DNA from: Fusarium oxysporum f. sp. lycopersici 4287
Lineage: Eukaryota > Ascomycota > Sordariomycetes > Hypocreales > Nectriaceae
Assembly (NCBI RefSeq): GCF_000149955.1
Contig: NC_030994.1
Location: 1,975,071 to 2,039,070, forward strand
DNA length: 64,000 nt
Direction of reading: 5' to 3'
In this document: positions 1 to 12,761 of the stretch, piece after piece
Layout: each line of letters opens with the position of its first letter
Position numbering within the stretch: the first letter of the stretch is position 1
The notes under the pieces: model-generated
What the model saw: only the letters and a program-made list of their open reading frames with translations
Database searches by the model: none
Told to the model about the DNA's origin: nothing
Position numbers and translations under genes: made by a program

Positions 1-304
1 GACGAGGCAGCTCCAAGCCTCCCGAGGACCCTACCGACCCAACCCTTCTGCAGGATATCCCCAGCTGGCTCCGCAGTCTTCGCCTTCACAAGTACACCGA
101 TAATCTCAAGGATATGAAGTGGACAGACCTTATCGAGTTGGACGACAAAGCCCTGGAAGAGCGTGGTGTCAACGCGCTCGGTGCACGCCGAAAGATGCTC
201 AAGGTTTTTGAACAGGTTAAGGGTAAGTGCTTTCAAGCCAGAGTTGTTTGAGACTATGTACTAATGATGTTTCAGAAGCCAAGGCCGATGGAAAACTGGG
301 CTAG
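1..304 (+). CDS. VTS1: VTS1-type SAM-domain RNA-binding protein, C-terminal end (partial)
   Basis: Two exons are visible, 1-222 and 276-304, around a 53-nt intron (223-275; GTAAGT donor, TACTAAT-like branch, TTCAG acceptor). The encoded tail contains a SAM domain with the landmarks [41 protein letters not shown] and [11 protein letters not shown], and ends in AKADGKLG and a stop at 302-304. In the Vts1/Smaug family this domain binds stem-loop RNA (Smaug recognition element) and recruits deadenylation factors to cytoplasmic mRNA. The 5' part of the gene lies outside the window. Vts1 normally ends with its SAM domain, so the stop is expected. The identification is secure from the SAM sequence; the mRNA-decay role is family knowledge. 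Confidence 0.93.
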
Positions 305-895
305 AATCACCACAACCGGGCATGCCCATATATAGACCTGCGAAAATGGACGTTAAGTGGTTCAACTTTGCACACATTATGTTGGACATGGGTTACAGCC
401 CTGTTACAATTCTGTTACAGACTCGATTTAGTATTTTACACCAAGATGGAAGGTTGCTGAGGATCAAAATTAATAGTTCGAGTGCGCAAACTCATGAGTT
501 TCCACGAGATCATGTTGTTGATAGTAACGTCTTGCCTTATTTTGCATATCCAAGGTTTATTCACCTCATCCTTGTCCAGATGGCTTCGTGATAATGATTT
601 GTGCTTTCTATGACTCTTTTGGTCGGCAGCCACCTTGTATTTCTGCCATATTTTTGATCGACAGACCTTGATACATGGTCTTATTTTGCATTGATGACCC
701 TTCCCTCATCTCGAAGTTATACGTTTCATTTGTAGGATGAGTATGCATAGAGCCTGTGGCATGTGATAATAGGAGGCTCATTCAACAAATGAGACAAAGA
801 GTCATCATTGTATGACGGCTTCTGATAGATCACACTCAAGAGCCTCGAGGAGATCAGAGAGCTTCAGAATCAGTGGACTGGCTGCGTCGTCCTCG
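305..895. other. Intergenic: convergent 3' regions of VTS1 and IRA
   Basis: This is about 590 nt between two convergent stops (VTS1 at 304, IRA at 896). It is AT-rich and has only short chance ORFs (up to 89 codons) with no family resemblance. It presumably holds both 3' UTRs and poly(A) sites. I see no RNA gene or repeat. Confidence 0.7.
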
Positions 896-3800
896 TCAAG
901 CTCGATCATCTAAATCCGTCTCCAAATCAGGGACCACAAAGATCTTCAAGTTGGGCCAGTCGCCCTTCACGAATTCCTTTCTGATAGATTCCATCAGACT
1001 CACCGCGCCGAAACGGTAGGGAGGCTACTGGATGTGNNNNNNNNNNNNNNNNNNNNNNNNNNNNNNNNNNNNNNNNNNNNNNNNNNNNNNNNNNNNNNNN
1101 NNNNNNNNNNNNNNNNNNNNNNNNNNNNNNNNNNNNNNNNNNNNNNNNNNNNNNNNNNNNNNNNNNNNNNNNNNNNNNNNNNNNNNNNNNNNNNNNNNNN
1201 NNNNNNNNNNNNNNNNNNNNNNNNNNNNNNNNNNNNNNNNNNNNNNNNNNNNNNNNNNNNNNNNNNNNNNNNNNNNNNNNNNNNNNNNNNNNNNNNNNNN
1301 NNNNNNNNNNNNNNNNNNNNNNNNNNNNNNNNNNNNNNNNNNNNNNNNNNNNNNNNNNNNNNNNNNNNNNNNNNNNNNNNNNNNNNNNNNNNNNNNNNNN
1401 NNNNNNNNNNNNNNNNNNNNNNNNNNNNNNNNNNNNNNNNNNNNNNNNNNNNNNNNNNNNNNNNNNNNNNNNNNNNNNNNNNNNNNNNNNNNNNNNNNNN
1501 NNNNNNNNNNNNNNNNNNNNNNNNNNNNNNNNNNNNNNNNNNNNNNNNNNNNNNNNNNNNNNNNNNNNNNNNNNNNNNNNNNNNNNNNNNNNNNNNNNNN
1601 NNNNNNNNNNNNNNNNNNNNNNNNNNNNNNNNNNNNNNNNNNNNNNNNNNNNNNNNNNNNNNNNNNNNNNNNNNNNNNNNNNNNNNNNNNNNNNNNNNNN
1701 NNNNNNNNNNNNNNNNNNNNNNNNNNNNNNNNNNNNNNNNNNNNNNNNNNNNNNNNNNNNNNNNNNNNNNNNNNNNNNNNNNNNNNNNNNNNNNNNNNNN
1801 NNNNNNNNNNNNNNNNNNNNNNNNNNNNNNNNNNNNNNNNNNNNNNNNNNNNNNNNNNNNNNNNNNNNNNNNNNNNNNNNNNNNNNNNNNNNNNNNNNNN
1901 NNNNNNNNNNNNNNNNNNNNNNNNNNNNNNNNNNNNNNNNNNNNNNNNNNNNNNNNNNNNNNNNNNNNNNNNNNNNNNNNNNNNNNNNNNNNNNNNNNNN
2001 NNNNNNNNNNNNNNNNNNNNNNNNNNNNNNNNNNNNCCTCTAAAGATTCGTCATGCGCGCTATAGCTCATTGCTGACTTCAGGAGCTCATCTAGGAAAAC
2101 CCTCGAGCAAGATTTTCGTCTGAACCGATCCTTGGCCATACAGATTGTTCCCAAGGCAAAGGTGAGTGAAATGATCCTGTACAGTCACATCAATAAGCTT
2201 TCGAAATAGAATTGCGACTCTTTCTCTTCCTTTCTCCCCATCCAGCTCATTCGTGAGGATGTTGGTCCGTAGGCCAGGAAGCCAAGGAGCCATATAGGCA
2301 AGACTTAGAGGCTTCTGTTCATCCGGGAAGCTTTCCCAGCCCACGAAGAATTCTGTCAAAAAGTCTGACGTCAACTGAGGCTCGCTCAATGCCAACTCCT
2401 TACTGATGTCCACTACAAAACGGGTTGGATCTAAAGGAACAGAAACATCTGGAATAGAGTTAGTTGCTATGTGCGGAGACATTTTGATATTATCTTGAGA
2501 CTTACCTTTGGTGCAGACGATCCTTGAAGCAGAGCTGAATTTGAAGGCCCGGCAAAGTGCCCCAAGAAGATTGTAGGAAGACAGCCTTAGGATATGATCA
2601 TGGCTCGACAAATTCGCCAACGAAAGATTCAGGAGCGTGCCTGGCACATCTTGTGGCCTGATGAGGCGCTCAACAGATTTATGAGCCCTGCTATCCTTGC
2701 CATGTTTCGCCTTGGCACCCCGGATCGTCTGAAGCACATCTGACTTCTTTGGGCTCGTAAAGTACATCACGATCTTCCCGTTGTCAGCTCGTAAGCCAAA
2801 AGCCGAATCATCTTCAGTCTGTATGGATGTTGGTGCTTCGTCAACTTCGCCCAACCGGAAGATGTCGTTCACGGTCGTGCCCAATCGAAATCCCGCGAAA
2901 ATCTCTTGCTTTTTCGTGGTTGTTACTTGCACAAACTGACTGCCAACTTTGATAATTACTTCAATCTTACCCTTTGACTTTGACAAGCGGGTGATCGGTT
3001 GAAAGACATATCGTGTATCGGTCACGACACTGATTGTTTCCTTGGGTAGATGTAGCTGGCTAAGGTGAAAATGCGCTTGTAAGTCCTGAAGACTTCCTAT
3101 CAAATGATATTCGACGTTTTTAGGGTTAAATACGCCGTTCTCGTTCTTGGTGCATACCCTCAGTAGGCGTCGAAAGCACCGCCTGTAAGTGAGGTTAGCT
3201 TAGAAACCTGAACCCGTCAATCTGAGAAGTCAACTTACTTGAATGCACTGTTCATGTTATAAACATAAATACGGCTAAGGTTTTGTGACAGCTCCGAGGG
3301 TGTTAGGAGCTCCAACTTCTTGAACAGGTCATCCTGAGGCTCGTTGCGGCCATTATAGCAGGTCGCATCGATTAAGATGCCAAAGGGTCTGTGCCACAAC
3401 CTGCTGGCAATTTTGAGGTAGCAATACATTAATGTGTCATAGTCGATGCTCTCCGTCTCAATGTGACGCAAAATGACGCAGATTATAGACAAGCCGTCCT
3501 GTTCATGTTCAGCCAATATTATAGTTTGTCTAATACTTCGGACTCACCTTGCTTTCACCACCATCGTAAACAGCACGTGCCGTCAAGAATGATTCCGTAC
3601 TTCGAAAGGCATTTCGGAGCATGAAGTTTTGAAATCGAGAGTACAGCGGTGGGCTATTGGATGAGACTTGGGGTCTGTTCCACGAAACAGCAAGTGGTGG
3701 TGGACCAAGATTCGCAATCAGGTTTCTCAGCGGTTCCAGGACTGGTGATCTCCCACGGACAACATCCCCAGATGTCTTACCGTAATCCTTTCTCTCGCGT

Positions 3801-6800
3801 GAGATAAGTGTTTGGCGTACATGGTCCCAATGATCGTAGAGGAAACGATGCAGCGCAACACAAGATCCAAAGTCGAACGATTCCGTCGTGCCTTGCACCT
3901 CCAACTGATTGGGAGGAACCGAAATCTCGCGAAGAAACGTCGTAACATGATAAATATTCTGTGTCAAGAAGTCGTTAAGGGGAAACATGTATGGCTCTTT
4001 TGCTCCAAACAACACGTTATTGGCGAGGTTCTGAATGACCTTGGCAATAAGAAGTAAACCGCGCCGCATTTCTTTAGATGGTGCTGTCGACACGAGACCC
4101 TCGACTTCAGGAGCAACGATAGCTGGGCAAAAGAATCGTAGGAAGATGAAGGCTCCCACAGCTGTGTACTTGGCATCGGGGAACCGTGGCATGACTGCGT
4201 TTGATATGGTGTAGCAAATCTTGCGGAAAGCGGGTGGAATGTTGGAAGAAGACGCGCATATGTCGTCAATGAAAACCTTGGCCACAATACGCAGCTGTAA
4301 AGCATTTTTCTGCAGCTCCTCTGTCGAGCTGACTCTTGCAGGGTCAAGCTCGAGATCGAGATCCTTAGATGTCAGCATAAGCCGCTCCAAGACCTTTTGT
4401 AGCGTCGTTCGAATATACGAAGCACCCTTCCACTTGGCATAGACTGATAGCATCTTGGTTGCAACACATCCTCGTCGTAATATCTCAGCCTCATTCTCGG
4501 TATCTTCAATCTCTTGTTTGATGAGTGCCTCCAAAAGCTCAAAGATCATTCCTCGTTGCTCGAAAACAGTGAGAAGACAGATAGTGAGCTCATCCACCTC
4601 GGTGCTGGGGCAAGCAACGGCCATCGAGATGGCCAGGGAGAGATCACTGGTCAGTAACTCAAGTAGTTCCTCATACTTCTCACTCACAGCCGAGTCCGTC
4701 AGGTTGCTAAACTCAGTGCCTTGGATCAGAATGTTGTAGAGGACCTTGACGAAGGCAGTGCGGATCTCAACATTGTCATGATATCCAATATTAAGAGAGT
4801 GTTTGAGGCCAACATCGATATTAGCACTAAGTAAATTGGACAAGATGGTGATGGCCAAATCTGAGTTTGATGCAGACTCTTCACGAAGAGTGACGCTCAA
4901 ATTCGTATCAGTCCTAGTCAGCTCTGATGGCTCATGGTTAAGCAAGGACAGAAAGCGGTTGAAATATGTATGAAACATTTGCGACTTCATCTCGCTCATC
5001 CCAGCATCAGTATGGCTTTCGGAGGGTTGCAATGGCAAACGAAAAGTCAAATCAGCCAGTGATTTTAAACAAGCCTTGTCAAGGTCTTTCTGCACACGAG
5101 CCGTGTCGTCTTGTCGGGAGCCAGGGCCGTGCTGAGGCGAGCGAGGTCGAGCAATCCAGCCGAAAATGTATTCAAGTAGTTGGTTCCGAATGCGAACATC
5201 GTCCCGCAAGTTCAGGTGCTCTTTTCGCTTCGTCACGACTTCGCACAGGTGGCATACCCGGATCTTGACCCTTAGCGTATTGGGTGTATCGGTGACGCCA
5301 TCCAGGAACTTCGCAAAGTTAAGCGTGAGCGCACCCAGATGAACTGAGGAGGCCGCGCCAAGGTCAGAGGGGCTTTCTAGTCTTTCCACAAGAGCCCGAA
5401 GTAGAGATGCGGCTTGCTCAGCGAATACCACTTCACTATCCTGATCTTTCTCAACGGGGGCCAGAGCTCCAGTGAATAATACTTCTAATTCAGATTCTAA
5501 GGCTCGAAATAGCGGATAGTAAAGCGCAGGCGAGACTTCACTGGCAAGCACATCTCGCATTGCTTCGCGTACTCTCACATTGGCACAAGCTAAAAGCTGG
5601 ATACTGAGTCTCAGGTATCTTGTTAGAAGTGGTTCCTCGGAGTGCTCAGAAGAGACACGGTCGATCCATCTTAGACCTCCAAGAGCAGGCTCTTCGAGAA
5701 TAATAGCCTGGTCAGCGGTGCAAATGCCACCCAAGGATGCCAAGAATCCGGAATAGTTTCGCCACTCGGCCAGCGCTCTTCCATCCACGATCTCGACAGT
5801 TGATGTTGAGACATCCTTTGCAAGATGAAGCCAACGATCGAATGCGGTTTCCCAGGCGTTTACGATGCCCGTCGTTGGGAACTGCATGCGGCGCAGAAGA
5901 CCCCTTACTCGCTTCTGGAATGCAACTAGTCCAGTGAACCGGAAGGCTGGAGAGGATATCTCGCGGTAGACTTCGGCGTTTCGAAGCACTGATGCCGAAG
6001 ACTTTGCCGACTCAACATGTTTGTCGACAATCGAGCACTCTTGAATGAACAATCCTGTGCAGGAAGTCACCAGTTGACAAGTTGTAATGCTGGCAGAACA
6101 AAGGGAGATAAGAAGTGTCGTCTCGAGCTTGGAAGATGCATTGATGACATCCGGTGCGTCCTCTGGTACTTTGGCCAGTTCCTGCAAGAGGTTAGCAGCC
6201 CATAACTATCACGAATAACATTACTAGAGGTGCAGAATTGCATACCGGGATGTTCTTAAGAAGTAGTAAGCGTGCTTCTAGATAGTCTTGTAGATCGCGC
6301 AAGCTCTGGTCATCTTTCTTCGAGGTGACAGACTCGCATAAAGCAAGTAGAACTTTGGAGCTTGGGAGTTTCGTTAGCGGGTTTAAGATTGACCGAATGT
6401 TGAGAATGCGCTCACCTTCGACTCCAGATATCATCACGAAGTTCTTTTGTGCCGAAGCGGTGCCCAGTATCGAATTGGCGGTATGCCTCAAGATGGCCTT
6501 GAAAGAGTCGGCTTGCAACGCCAGTGGCAAGTTTACGCACGGCCGGATTCTCAGACAATACGCAAAGAAGGAAGGACTTGAAGAAGCTATTATTTGAACC
6601 ATCTTTTGACAGATCATCTAACAAGCGAGCTGGGGATGCATCCAAGAATTGGAGAATGCTGCAAACCAGTTCTGTCCTTTCACTCCCTTGTCGACCCATC
6701 GTACTGACAGCCTTGGCATTTTCGGTCTAAGAGTGTCAGTTGAAAACCGGCAGAAATGGTAAGTCGCCAATTCTCACCTCTAATTGCGTCCGCATGAAGG

Positions 6801-8372
6801 GTATTGCCGCATCAAATAGTTCGTGGTACCTTAGTGCATATGGCTGCTGAGCGAAATACGTACAGCCCTGAACAGTAGCTAGCTTAAAACTGCTTGGGGC
6901 ATTTGGAGCGATACAGCTTTCAACAAAGCCGCTGACACTCGTATCAAGATTGAGATGGGTCAAGCTCACAAAGGCTGCGGTCATCATGTCCTGATCAAAG
7001 AGTCCGTATTCTGATGCGGTAAGACGGCGAAAAACAGCATCGCGGACTTCATCCTGAACATCCAAAGCATAACTGACAAGCGCCGAGTCGCTTTCAACAT
7101 CAAAATGTCTGGCAGCACGGAGCAGAGAAACCAGACAATAAGCTGCTTGCTCGTTTCGATTGCGCGAAGCTTTTCTCAGTCCGTCTAGAAAGGTAACTTT
7201 CTTCACCATGCTGCTGCTCTTTGCTTCGCGCATATTGCTCGCTACCTCAAAAACATCCGGCAAAAGGAAAAGCAGAGTGGTTTGGAGAGGGTAGAATAGA
7301 CCTTTTCGACGTCCGTTATCTGTCGCAGCCTGCGCCATGTCAAACAGTGTATCAGCTCCGCCATCAAGTCGCTTGTGAAGCTGGTGAAGCTGCACGAACT
7401 CGCGGGGGAACCGATCCAGCCATCTCATGATCAGCAATGGAGAGACTACAGCAATAGTGTTTTGGTAAGGCTTTCGAAAGTGTAGGAAGCTTGAGCAGAT
7501 CTCTTGTATAACTTGACCCAGCTTTGGGCCATCAACCCAGAAGAAAGAGAGTAATCGCAGAACGACGAGGGCTGCTCTCTCAGCATCTTGAGTAGATCCA
7601 GGCGTAGAGACGCCAGGCTGCGTAACAATACTAGTTCGAATAGTGTATATGACATTCCTCAAGTAGTCGAAGGCAGCCGTCCAACTGGAAGTAGTGACAT
7701 ACTCGGTCACTGTCTTGATGTGGATGTCCATCTCCACCAACGTCTCTGCAAACCTCTCATCGCTTGGGGGGGAACTATCGGCGTCGGAGGAGACAGAAGA
7801 GCTTTCGGGGCGAGCGACGGAGACATTTCGCGTCGAGACTTGGTCAAGTAGAGTCTGGGCTGGGAGTATACAGTTCTCGGGGATCGGTTCAAGAAGGTGC
7901 TTGAACGCGTCGAACAGGCGGCTCACAAGTACTTCGTCTAGCGGAGGAGGAGCTGGAGCCGGTTCTACATCTGCGTCCTGTGAGAGAGAGGCCCAATGGG
8001 AAGAACAGCAGTCTGCAACAACGGCAACAATGTAGAGCTCGGAGGCCAAGATATGGCTGGGGTGGTCGGCGACGGCTGCGTAAGGGCGAGCAAGGTCCTC
8101 GAGTAGAACCAGAAGCGATGCGATGACTGTGGATATAGATGTGTTTCCCTAGCTCGACCAAGGTGGCTCTTGTAACGTGGAGGACATCGTCTTGCTGTAG
8201 GCTCTGGCCACTGGTGCCAGCTCGATGGGGGAGCTATTGAGAGGTACCCAACGTCAGTCAACCCTAGCCGCTAAGGGGATCGCAAGCTGCCTCGCGCATG
8301 GGATATGCAGATGCTTACTCTGGTAGCGAGCCTGTCGACAAGGCAGCCGACTAGGCTTGCGTCGCAATTCAT
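896..8372 (-). CDS. IRA1: Neurofibromin/IRA-type Ras GTPase-activating protein, interrupted by an assembly gap and three apparent frameshifts
   Basis: Inhibitory regulator of Ras: it stimulates GTP hydrolysis and lowers cAMP/PKA signalling (family knowledge). Exons on the minus strand are 8372-8319, 8233-6778, 6726-6416, 6360-6246, 6181-3548, 3498-3239, 3182-2506, 2448 to the gap, and a last exon 1024-896; intron phases agree throughout. The start is MNCDASLVGCLVDRLATR at 8372. The RasGAP core in the big exon shows the arginine-finger segment EILRRGCVATKML and the FLRFFCPAIVAPE signature. It is followed by the neurofibromin Sec14-PH-like module (SIICVILRHI, then IGSLQDL...YVFQPITR). Exon 2 is one base too long (near 8141). 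Two further frame changes lie beside the gap (about 2155-2175 and 2096-2104), between the VTVQD, EQSVWPRIGSDENLA and VFLDELLKSAMSY segments. These look like consensus errors, not decay. The C terminus is PPYRFGAVSLMESIRKEF to DLETDLDDRA. Confidence 0.9.
1037..2036. other. Assembly gap of exactly 1000 N
   Basis: There are 1000 consecutive undetermined bases inside the IRA coding region. The round number suggests a placeholder, so the true length is unknown. It removes much of the C-terminal third of IRA. Both flanks stay on the minus strand of the same gene, and the acceptor of the final IRA intron (CAGTAG) lies only 12 bases left of the gap. Confidence 0.99.
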
Positions 8373-9086
8373 GATCGCGACAGCATTGAGCGTTGATACG
8401 CAGATTTGGGAGAGATCAAGTTGGGAGTCGCTCGTCCCTCTGTCCTGACCGGGCAGGCATTGCCCAAGGGTCACTGCGTTCGTGCCAAACCCCGCGAACA
8501 GTCCCCACAGGGGTAGCACGCATAGGGGAGCTCGCCGTTTTCAGACATCTACGACGTGAAAGGTAACGTATTTCAATGGATACCTTAGTACGGATAACGC
8601 ATTAAGTTATTTTTATCATGAGGCTGAAGCAGGCTGAGGATAATGTAATTTACCTAGGCACCGAGGCATTTAACATCAATTTAGTCTCCAGAAGCACATC
8701 ATATACTTTATATTCCCCAATTCCTTACTCTGTTCTAGCTAAGTAAACATCCAATTCTCACTCCCAAATGCACATATCTCGATGCTAGCTGTCTTTGATC
8801 AGCAACTACAAATGAATCAGAAATAGTCTAGTCAAACCTCAAATACCAACGACGGCTTCCAGCATCTCAAGACCTCAAACACAATCCATCTTAGGTATTT
8901 ATAATTAATATATAAAGGCCAAAATCCCGAGCTTCACTGCTCTGGTATTGATTTAATTCATTCCATTTTCAGTTGGTCATACACAGTGCCGTATATAATG
9001 TACCTTGGCACGGTTGATCAATCTCCAAAGCTTTGATAGAGAACTTATTCATTTATCCGCCATCTCTACGTCTTTAGTTCCACAAA
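8373..9086. other. Intergenic: IRA promoter and RAT1 3' region
   Basis: About 710 nt between the start of IRA (8372) and the stop of RAT1 (9087), both on the minus strand. The half near RAT1 is AT-rich and suits a 3' UTR with terminator. The half near IRA is of mixed composition and should hold its promoter and 5' UTR. I found no further gene. Confidence 0.6.
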
Positions 9087-12000
9087 CTACCTGTATGACC
9101 GCCCATCTCGGTAGTTACCTCGAGAACCATAGCCTCCTGAGCCTCGTCCTCTATCATAGGATTGTCCTCCGTACCCCTGATAACCAGAAGCACCGTGAGG
9201 TGGCTGTGGTGGGCCTCTGTATTGGTTGTTATAGCCTGGAGCACCGCCGTGGCGGTTGTCGTACTGCTGGTGATTGTAATAATGAGCTGGTGGGGGCGGT
9301 GGTGGTACCCCGATCCCGAATCCAGGGGCTCCTGGTGGTGGAGGCACATGAGAAGCGGCCGGCGGAGGGTAATGGCCATTGGATCTACCATATCCTCCTT
9401 GGTGCCTGTCATGCTGAGGCCCGCGCGACATACCAGGGCCATTGTAGCCACCTCGATTGTGGCCTCCTCGTCCGAAGCCGCCATTCCTGCCTCCGCGGTT
9501 GGCCTTATTCCGGATATCTTGAATGTCGCTTTGTGTGAGAGCAGGCTTCGGAAGCTGAACCCCACGAAGCAGCATCGACTTGTGTGTTTGTGAAACGGAA
9601 GGCATATCGTAGTAGACGCTAGAAATATTAGCCAAACGGAGACTGTGCGTTATAGGCACGGTGTCATACCTGACTGATCGATCATATTCGAGATTGGGCA
9701 TACCATTCCTCTCAAGAGGGTACTTCAATTCTTCATGGGGAACATATCCCTCTTTCTTCTCGACCTTGCCCGACAAGCCGTCACTCTTTTTCGGGTTCAG
9801 CTTGAATTTGGAGTCTCCTTGTTTCTTGGAGTAGAACTTGGTTAGAACATCATCGTACAGGCTCTCATGGGCTTCTGAGAAGATCAAAACATCTCTGCCC
9901 ATTTCGTTGCGTGCTGAATCTGCTGCACTGAGTTCTGGGTATTTTGCTTGAACGGCGGCTAGTAGGCGAGGCATCTCAATGAAAGGAAGCAAGGCAACAC
10001 CTTGCCAGGCCATCTTCTTGCCATTGAGATCAATCTCAAAGTCCTCCGGATAGAAGTCAATGATGTTGCTTTCTGGGTTGAGCATGAGGTCGTGGAAAAC
10101 CTCCGGAAGGGCATGGCGTGATGCAGCCGGCAAGACACTCATCAACTGCTCGAATGGCTTAGATATTCTGCCCTTCTCGAAGGAAATCTTCATCTTGTCG
10201 ATGTCTTGGAAGTCAGCTGCGAATGGGGCATAATGATACGGGTAATACCACTCCAAGAGGGGCACCCCTGGAAGTAGTACAGCAAGACCCAAGCAAGACC
10301 CTCCACATACGCTCGTGCGACCTCGTGACGAAACTCGATGTCTTGGGGATCTTTGTGGAATTTCTTCTCGTAGTATCGATCGGCATAGCCGTCCTCCCAG
10401 AGGCGCACATCATCGACGGGGCCCTCCTCTGCCGGGGCTGCTGGAGTTGGAGCATTGGATGTATCAGGAGTCGAACCATCCCCTTCTTCGAGAGTTGATG
10501 CCTTTCGTTTTCCTAGAGCGGAAGCAGAATCTTGATCCGCTTCCGCTGGTTTCGCGGTTGATAGTGACTTCTGCGACTGGAGCTGGGCTTTGAGGACACT
10601 CGCGGCGCTCTTGTTGGCAACATTCGCATCTGGCGCGCTACTGCGGTTCACAATCATGTCGTGCGTCAGTCTCTGCTCGTTCGGCCCAGAAAAGGAGGTA
10701 ATGGGTTGGAGTAGCACGTTGGCAGGGTTTTCGAGGCCGTTGATCTTCTTCGGATGAGCAGGTCCACCTTGACGTCCGCCTCGGCCATTGTTCTCGTTCT
10801 GCAGCTTTCTCCGCTTGAAGTTGGCCTCACGCCGGTCTTCCTGTTCTTTTCGCCGCTTGAAGATACCGTCTTCTTGCTTGGCCAAGCCGCTCAGAATCAC
10901 CTGCGCCCTTTCAAGATCGATATGCCCGTCTTTGGTGACGTAGCCACCCATAACAGGCAGATTGTCTTTCCAGATTTTGGTTAGAGTATCAATTCCATGC
11001 TCTCGGATTTCCAGGGCTGGAAGATGCGGTAAGAAATCGTTACCCACGAAACAGCACATAAAGATCCAATCATCAACCGCACGTTCCACGTCGAAGCGGA
11101 AGGGCAAATTAGGAACGCTGAGCTCAACTTCGAGGTATTCTCGCAACACAGCGACATGAAGCCAGATGAAAGGCTTGAGAGCGACACCTTTGTCCTTCTC
11201 GTCGTGTTCGCCGTCTTTCTTCTTTTCCTCGCCACGGCAATTCTGGGCATCATGTCCTTTCTGGCCACAGAGCTTACACAAACGAGCCTTCTGTTCCTGG
11301 AAGAAGACGTCTTCACGAAGGACACGGAAATGAGGCTCATGGGTTGCAAGCCCCAGCATGATAAGATCGGCATCAAGGCCATAGATCACATGCCGAGTGT
11401 TGGGGTCATGGTCTGGTGATGCCCGCTGGGACCGAACAAAATTCATGATCTTGTGCTCTCCCTCTCCGGGAACAGTAGCATCAGAAATGATGATTTTAAG
11501 TTTCGCCCAACCAGGATCCGTGTTGAGTTTGTACTGACACCAATATCTCAGGCTGAGGGCGAGAATGTCCATGAAAGGCGTTCCAGGGGTGATCGAGTTT
11601 GAGTCGAAAGCCTTTTTAAGGACAGTCTCTTCACTTTCGGCAGTCAAATTACCACCATTCTGTTGTTTTAGAAGTTTGATAAGTTCTTGCTTGTCCTTCT
11701 CCTTCTCCTGGGCTTCTTGTGCGGAACGAAATCGTCTTGACCGTTGCTGGTTCATCTTGGCTCGAGGCGCAACACCATCTATGGGGGTTTGTTAGCTTTG
11801 AACAAGTTAATTACATGTACAGCTCCGACCAAAGGGCCGAAACTGAGCTAGAAAAAAAATGGCTTAACATACCAACTGCAATCATGAGTATCTTTCGGGG
11901 CCGAACCATATTCACCACGCGATCGGTATATCTGAAGACTTCCATCATCATTTCCTCCTCGTCTTTGGGAGCTGGTCGATCTTCAGGATGAGAACAAGGA

Positions 12001-12182
12001 TGAACGATGCCATTCATGTCGAGATACAGGTTATCAAACTCTTCGCCGTTCGGGTTTGGGCGAGTCGTGTCGACAGGAATCGTGGAGCCATCTTCCATGG
12101 TAAGGGGCTGATCCTCAATTACCGGTGAGATAATCTTGGGATATCTGGAAGAAAGCCATCGGAAAGCCGCGGGAATACCCAT
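9087..12182 (-). CDS. RAT1: 5'-3' exoribonuclease RAT1/XRN2, with a one-base frameshift in a conserved motif
   Basis: Nuclear 5'-3' exoribonuclease for rRNA/snoRNA processing and torpedo termination of RNA polymerase II (family knowledge). Exons are 12182-11873, 11778-9670 and 9618-9087 (introns 94 and 51 nt). The N terminus [17 protein letters not shown] and the block [14 protein letters not shown] are the XRN nuclease core. A CCHC zinc knuckle ([14 protein letters not shown]) lies near residue 270. The tail is rich in G, R, P and Y with RGG-like repeats. The coding length is one base short of a multiple of three: near 10251-10252 the frame changes inside the near-invariant stretch YYFQGCPSW / [14 protein letters not shown]. 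One base appears to be missing between the two Trp codons. With it the protein would be about 983 aa, normal for the family. RAT1 is essential, so a consensus error is the likely cause. Confidence 0.95.
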
Positions 12183-12761
12183 CGTAGCGATTCTGCGGAA
12201 GTCGACCTTTCGGAAATTTCTGGTGAGCTCGTTGCGCGAGCAGACTCTGGGTGAACAAAGACAATGCGGTTACAAAACCTGAGACTAAAGAAAATAAATG
12301 CCTCTCACAGGACGTGTCGCATCAATGAGTTGAGGCGACAGCGCGCTAAGGCCAAGCGAATAGGCTCCCCAGTTGTCGTTTGAAGGAAGACGAAAGTTGT
12401 GTGTAGGATGAAGACTGTCGCTTTTCGAATCGCGACATGATTCTTTGACTGCTAGCTTGGACCCTGAGCCACACCGTTATGCAAGTGAGTGGATATCTGT
12501 GGCTTCAGCGTGGGACCTTGAAATCCATTTATTGAATCGCATCTTAATCGGGAATTATGCAGCAATGGAGTTAGCATGCCTGCTCCCATCTTCTCCTGAC
12601 AAGCTGGCCAGAATTAAGAAGCCAATACCTAGTGTTGACTAATTAGGATAGCTTCCTCAGTGATCTTCACCAACAGGAAAGACGTTATTAACAGTCGCCG
12701 GAAGGGCTCCATGCAACCTCTCGAAACCTTTTGAGCCATATGGCATTGAGGCGCCGCAATC
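12183..12761. promoter_or_regulatory. Divergent promoter region RAT1 / USO1
   Basis: These 579 nt separate two divergent start codons (RAT1 at 12182, USO1 at 12762) and must hold both promoters and 5' UTRs. No coding potential, RNA gene or clear repeat was seen. This is inferred from gene orientation only; no specific transcription-factor site is claimed. Confidence 0.6.

Noticed and set aside
1000..2154. ORFs running through the N gap on both strands
   Set aside because: They are artefacts of translating undetermined bases; only the flanking IRA exons are real.
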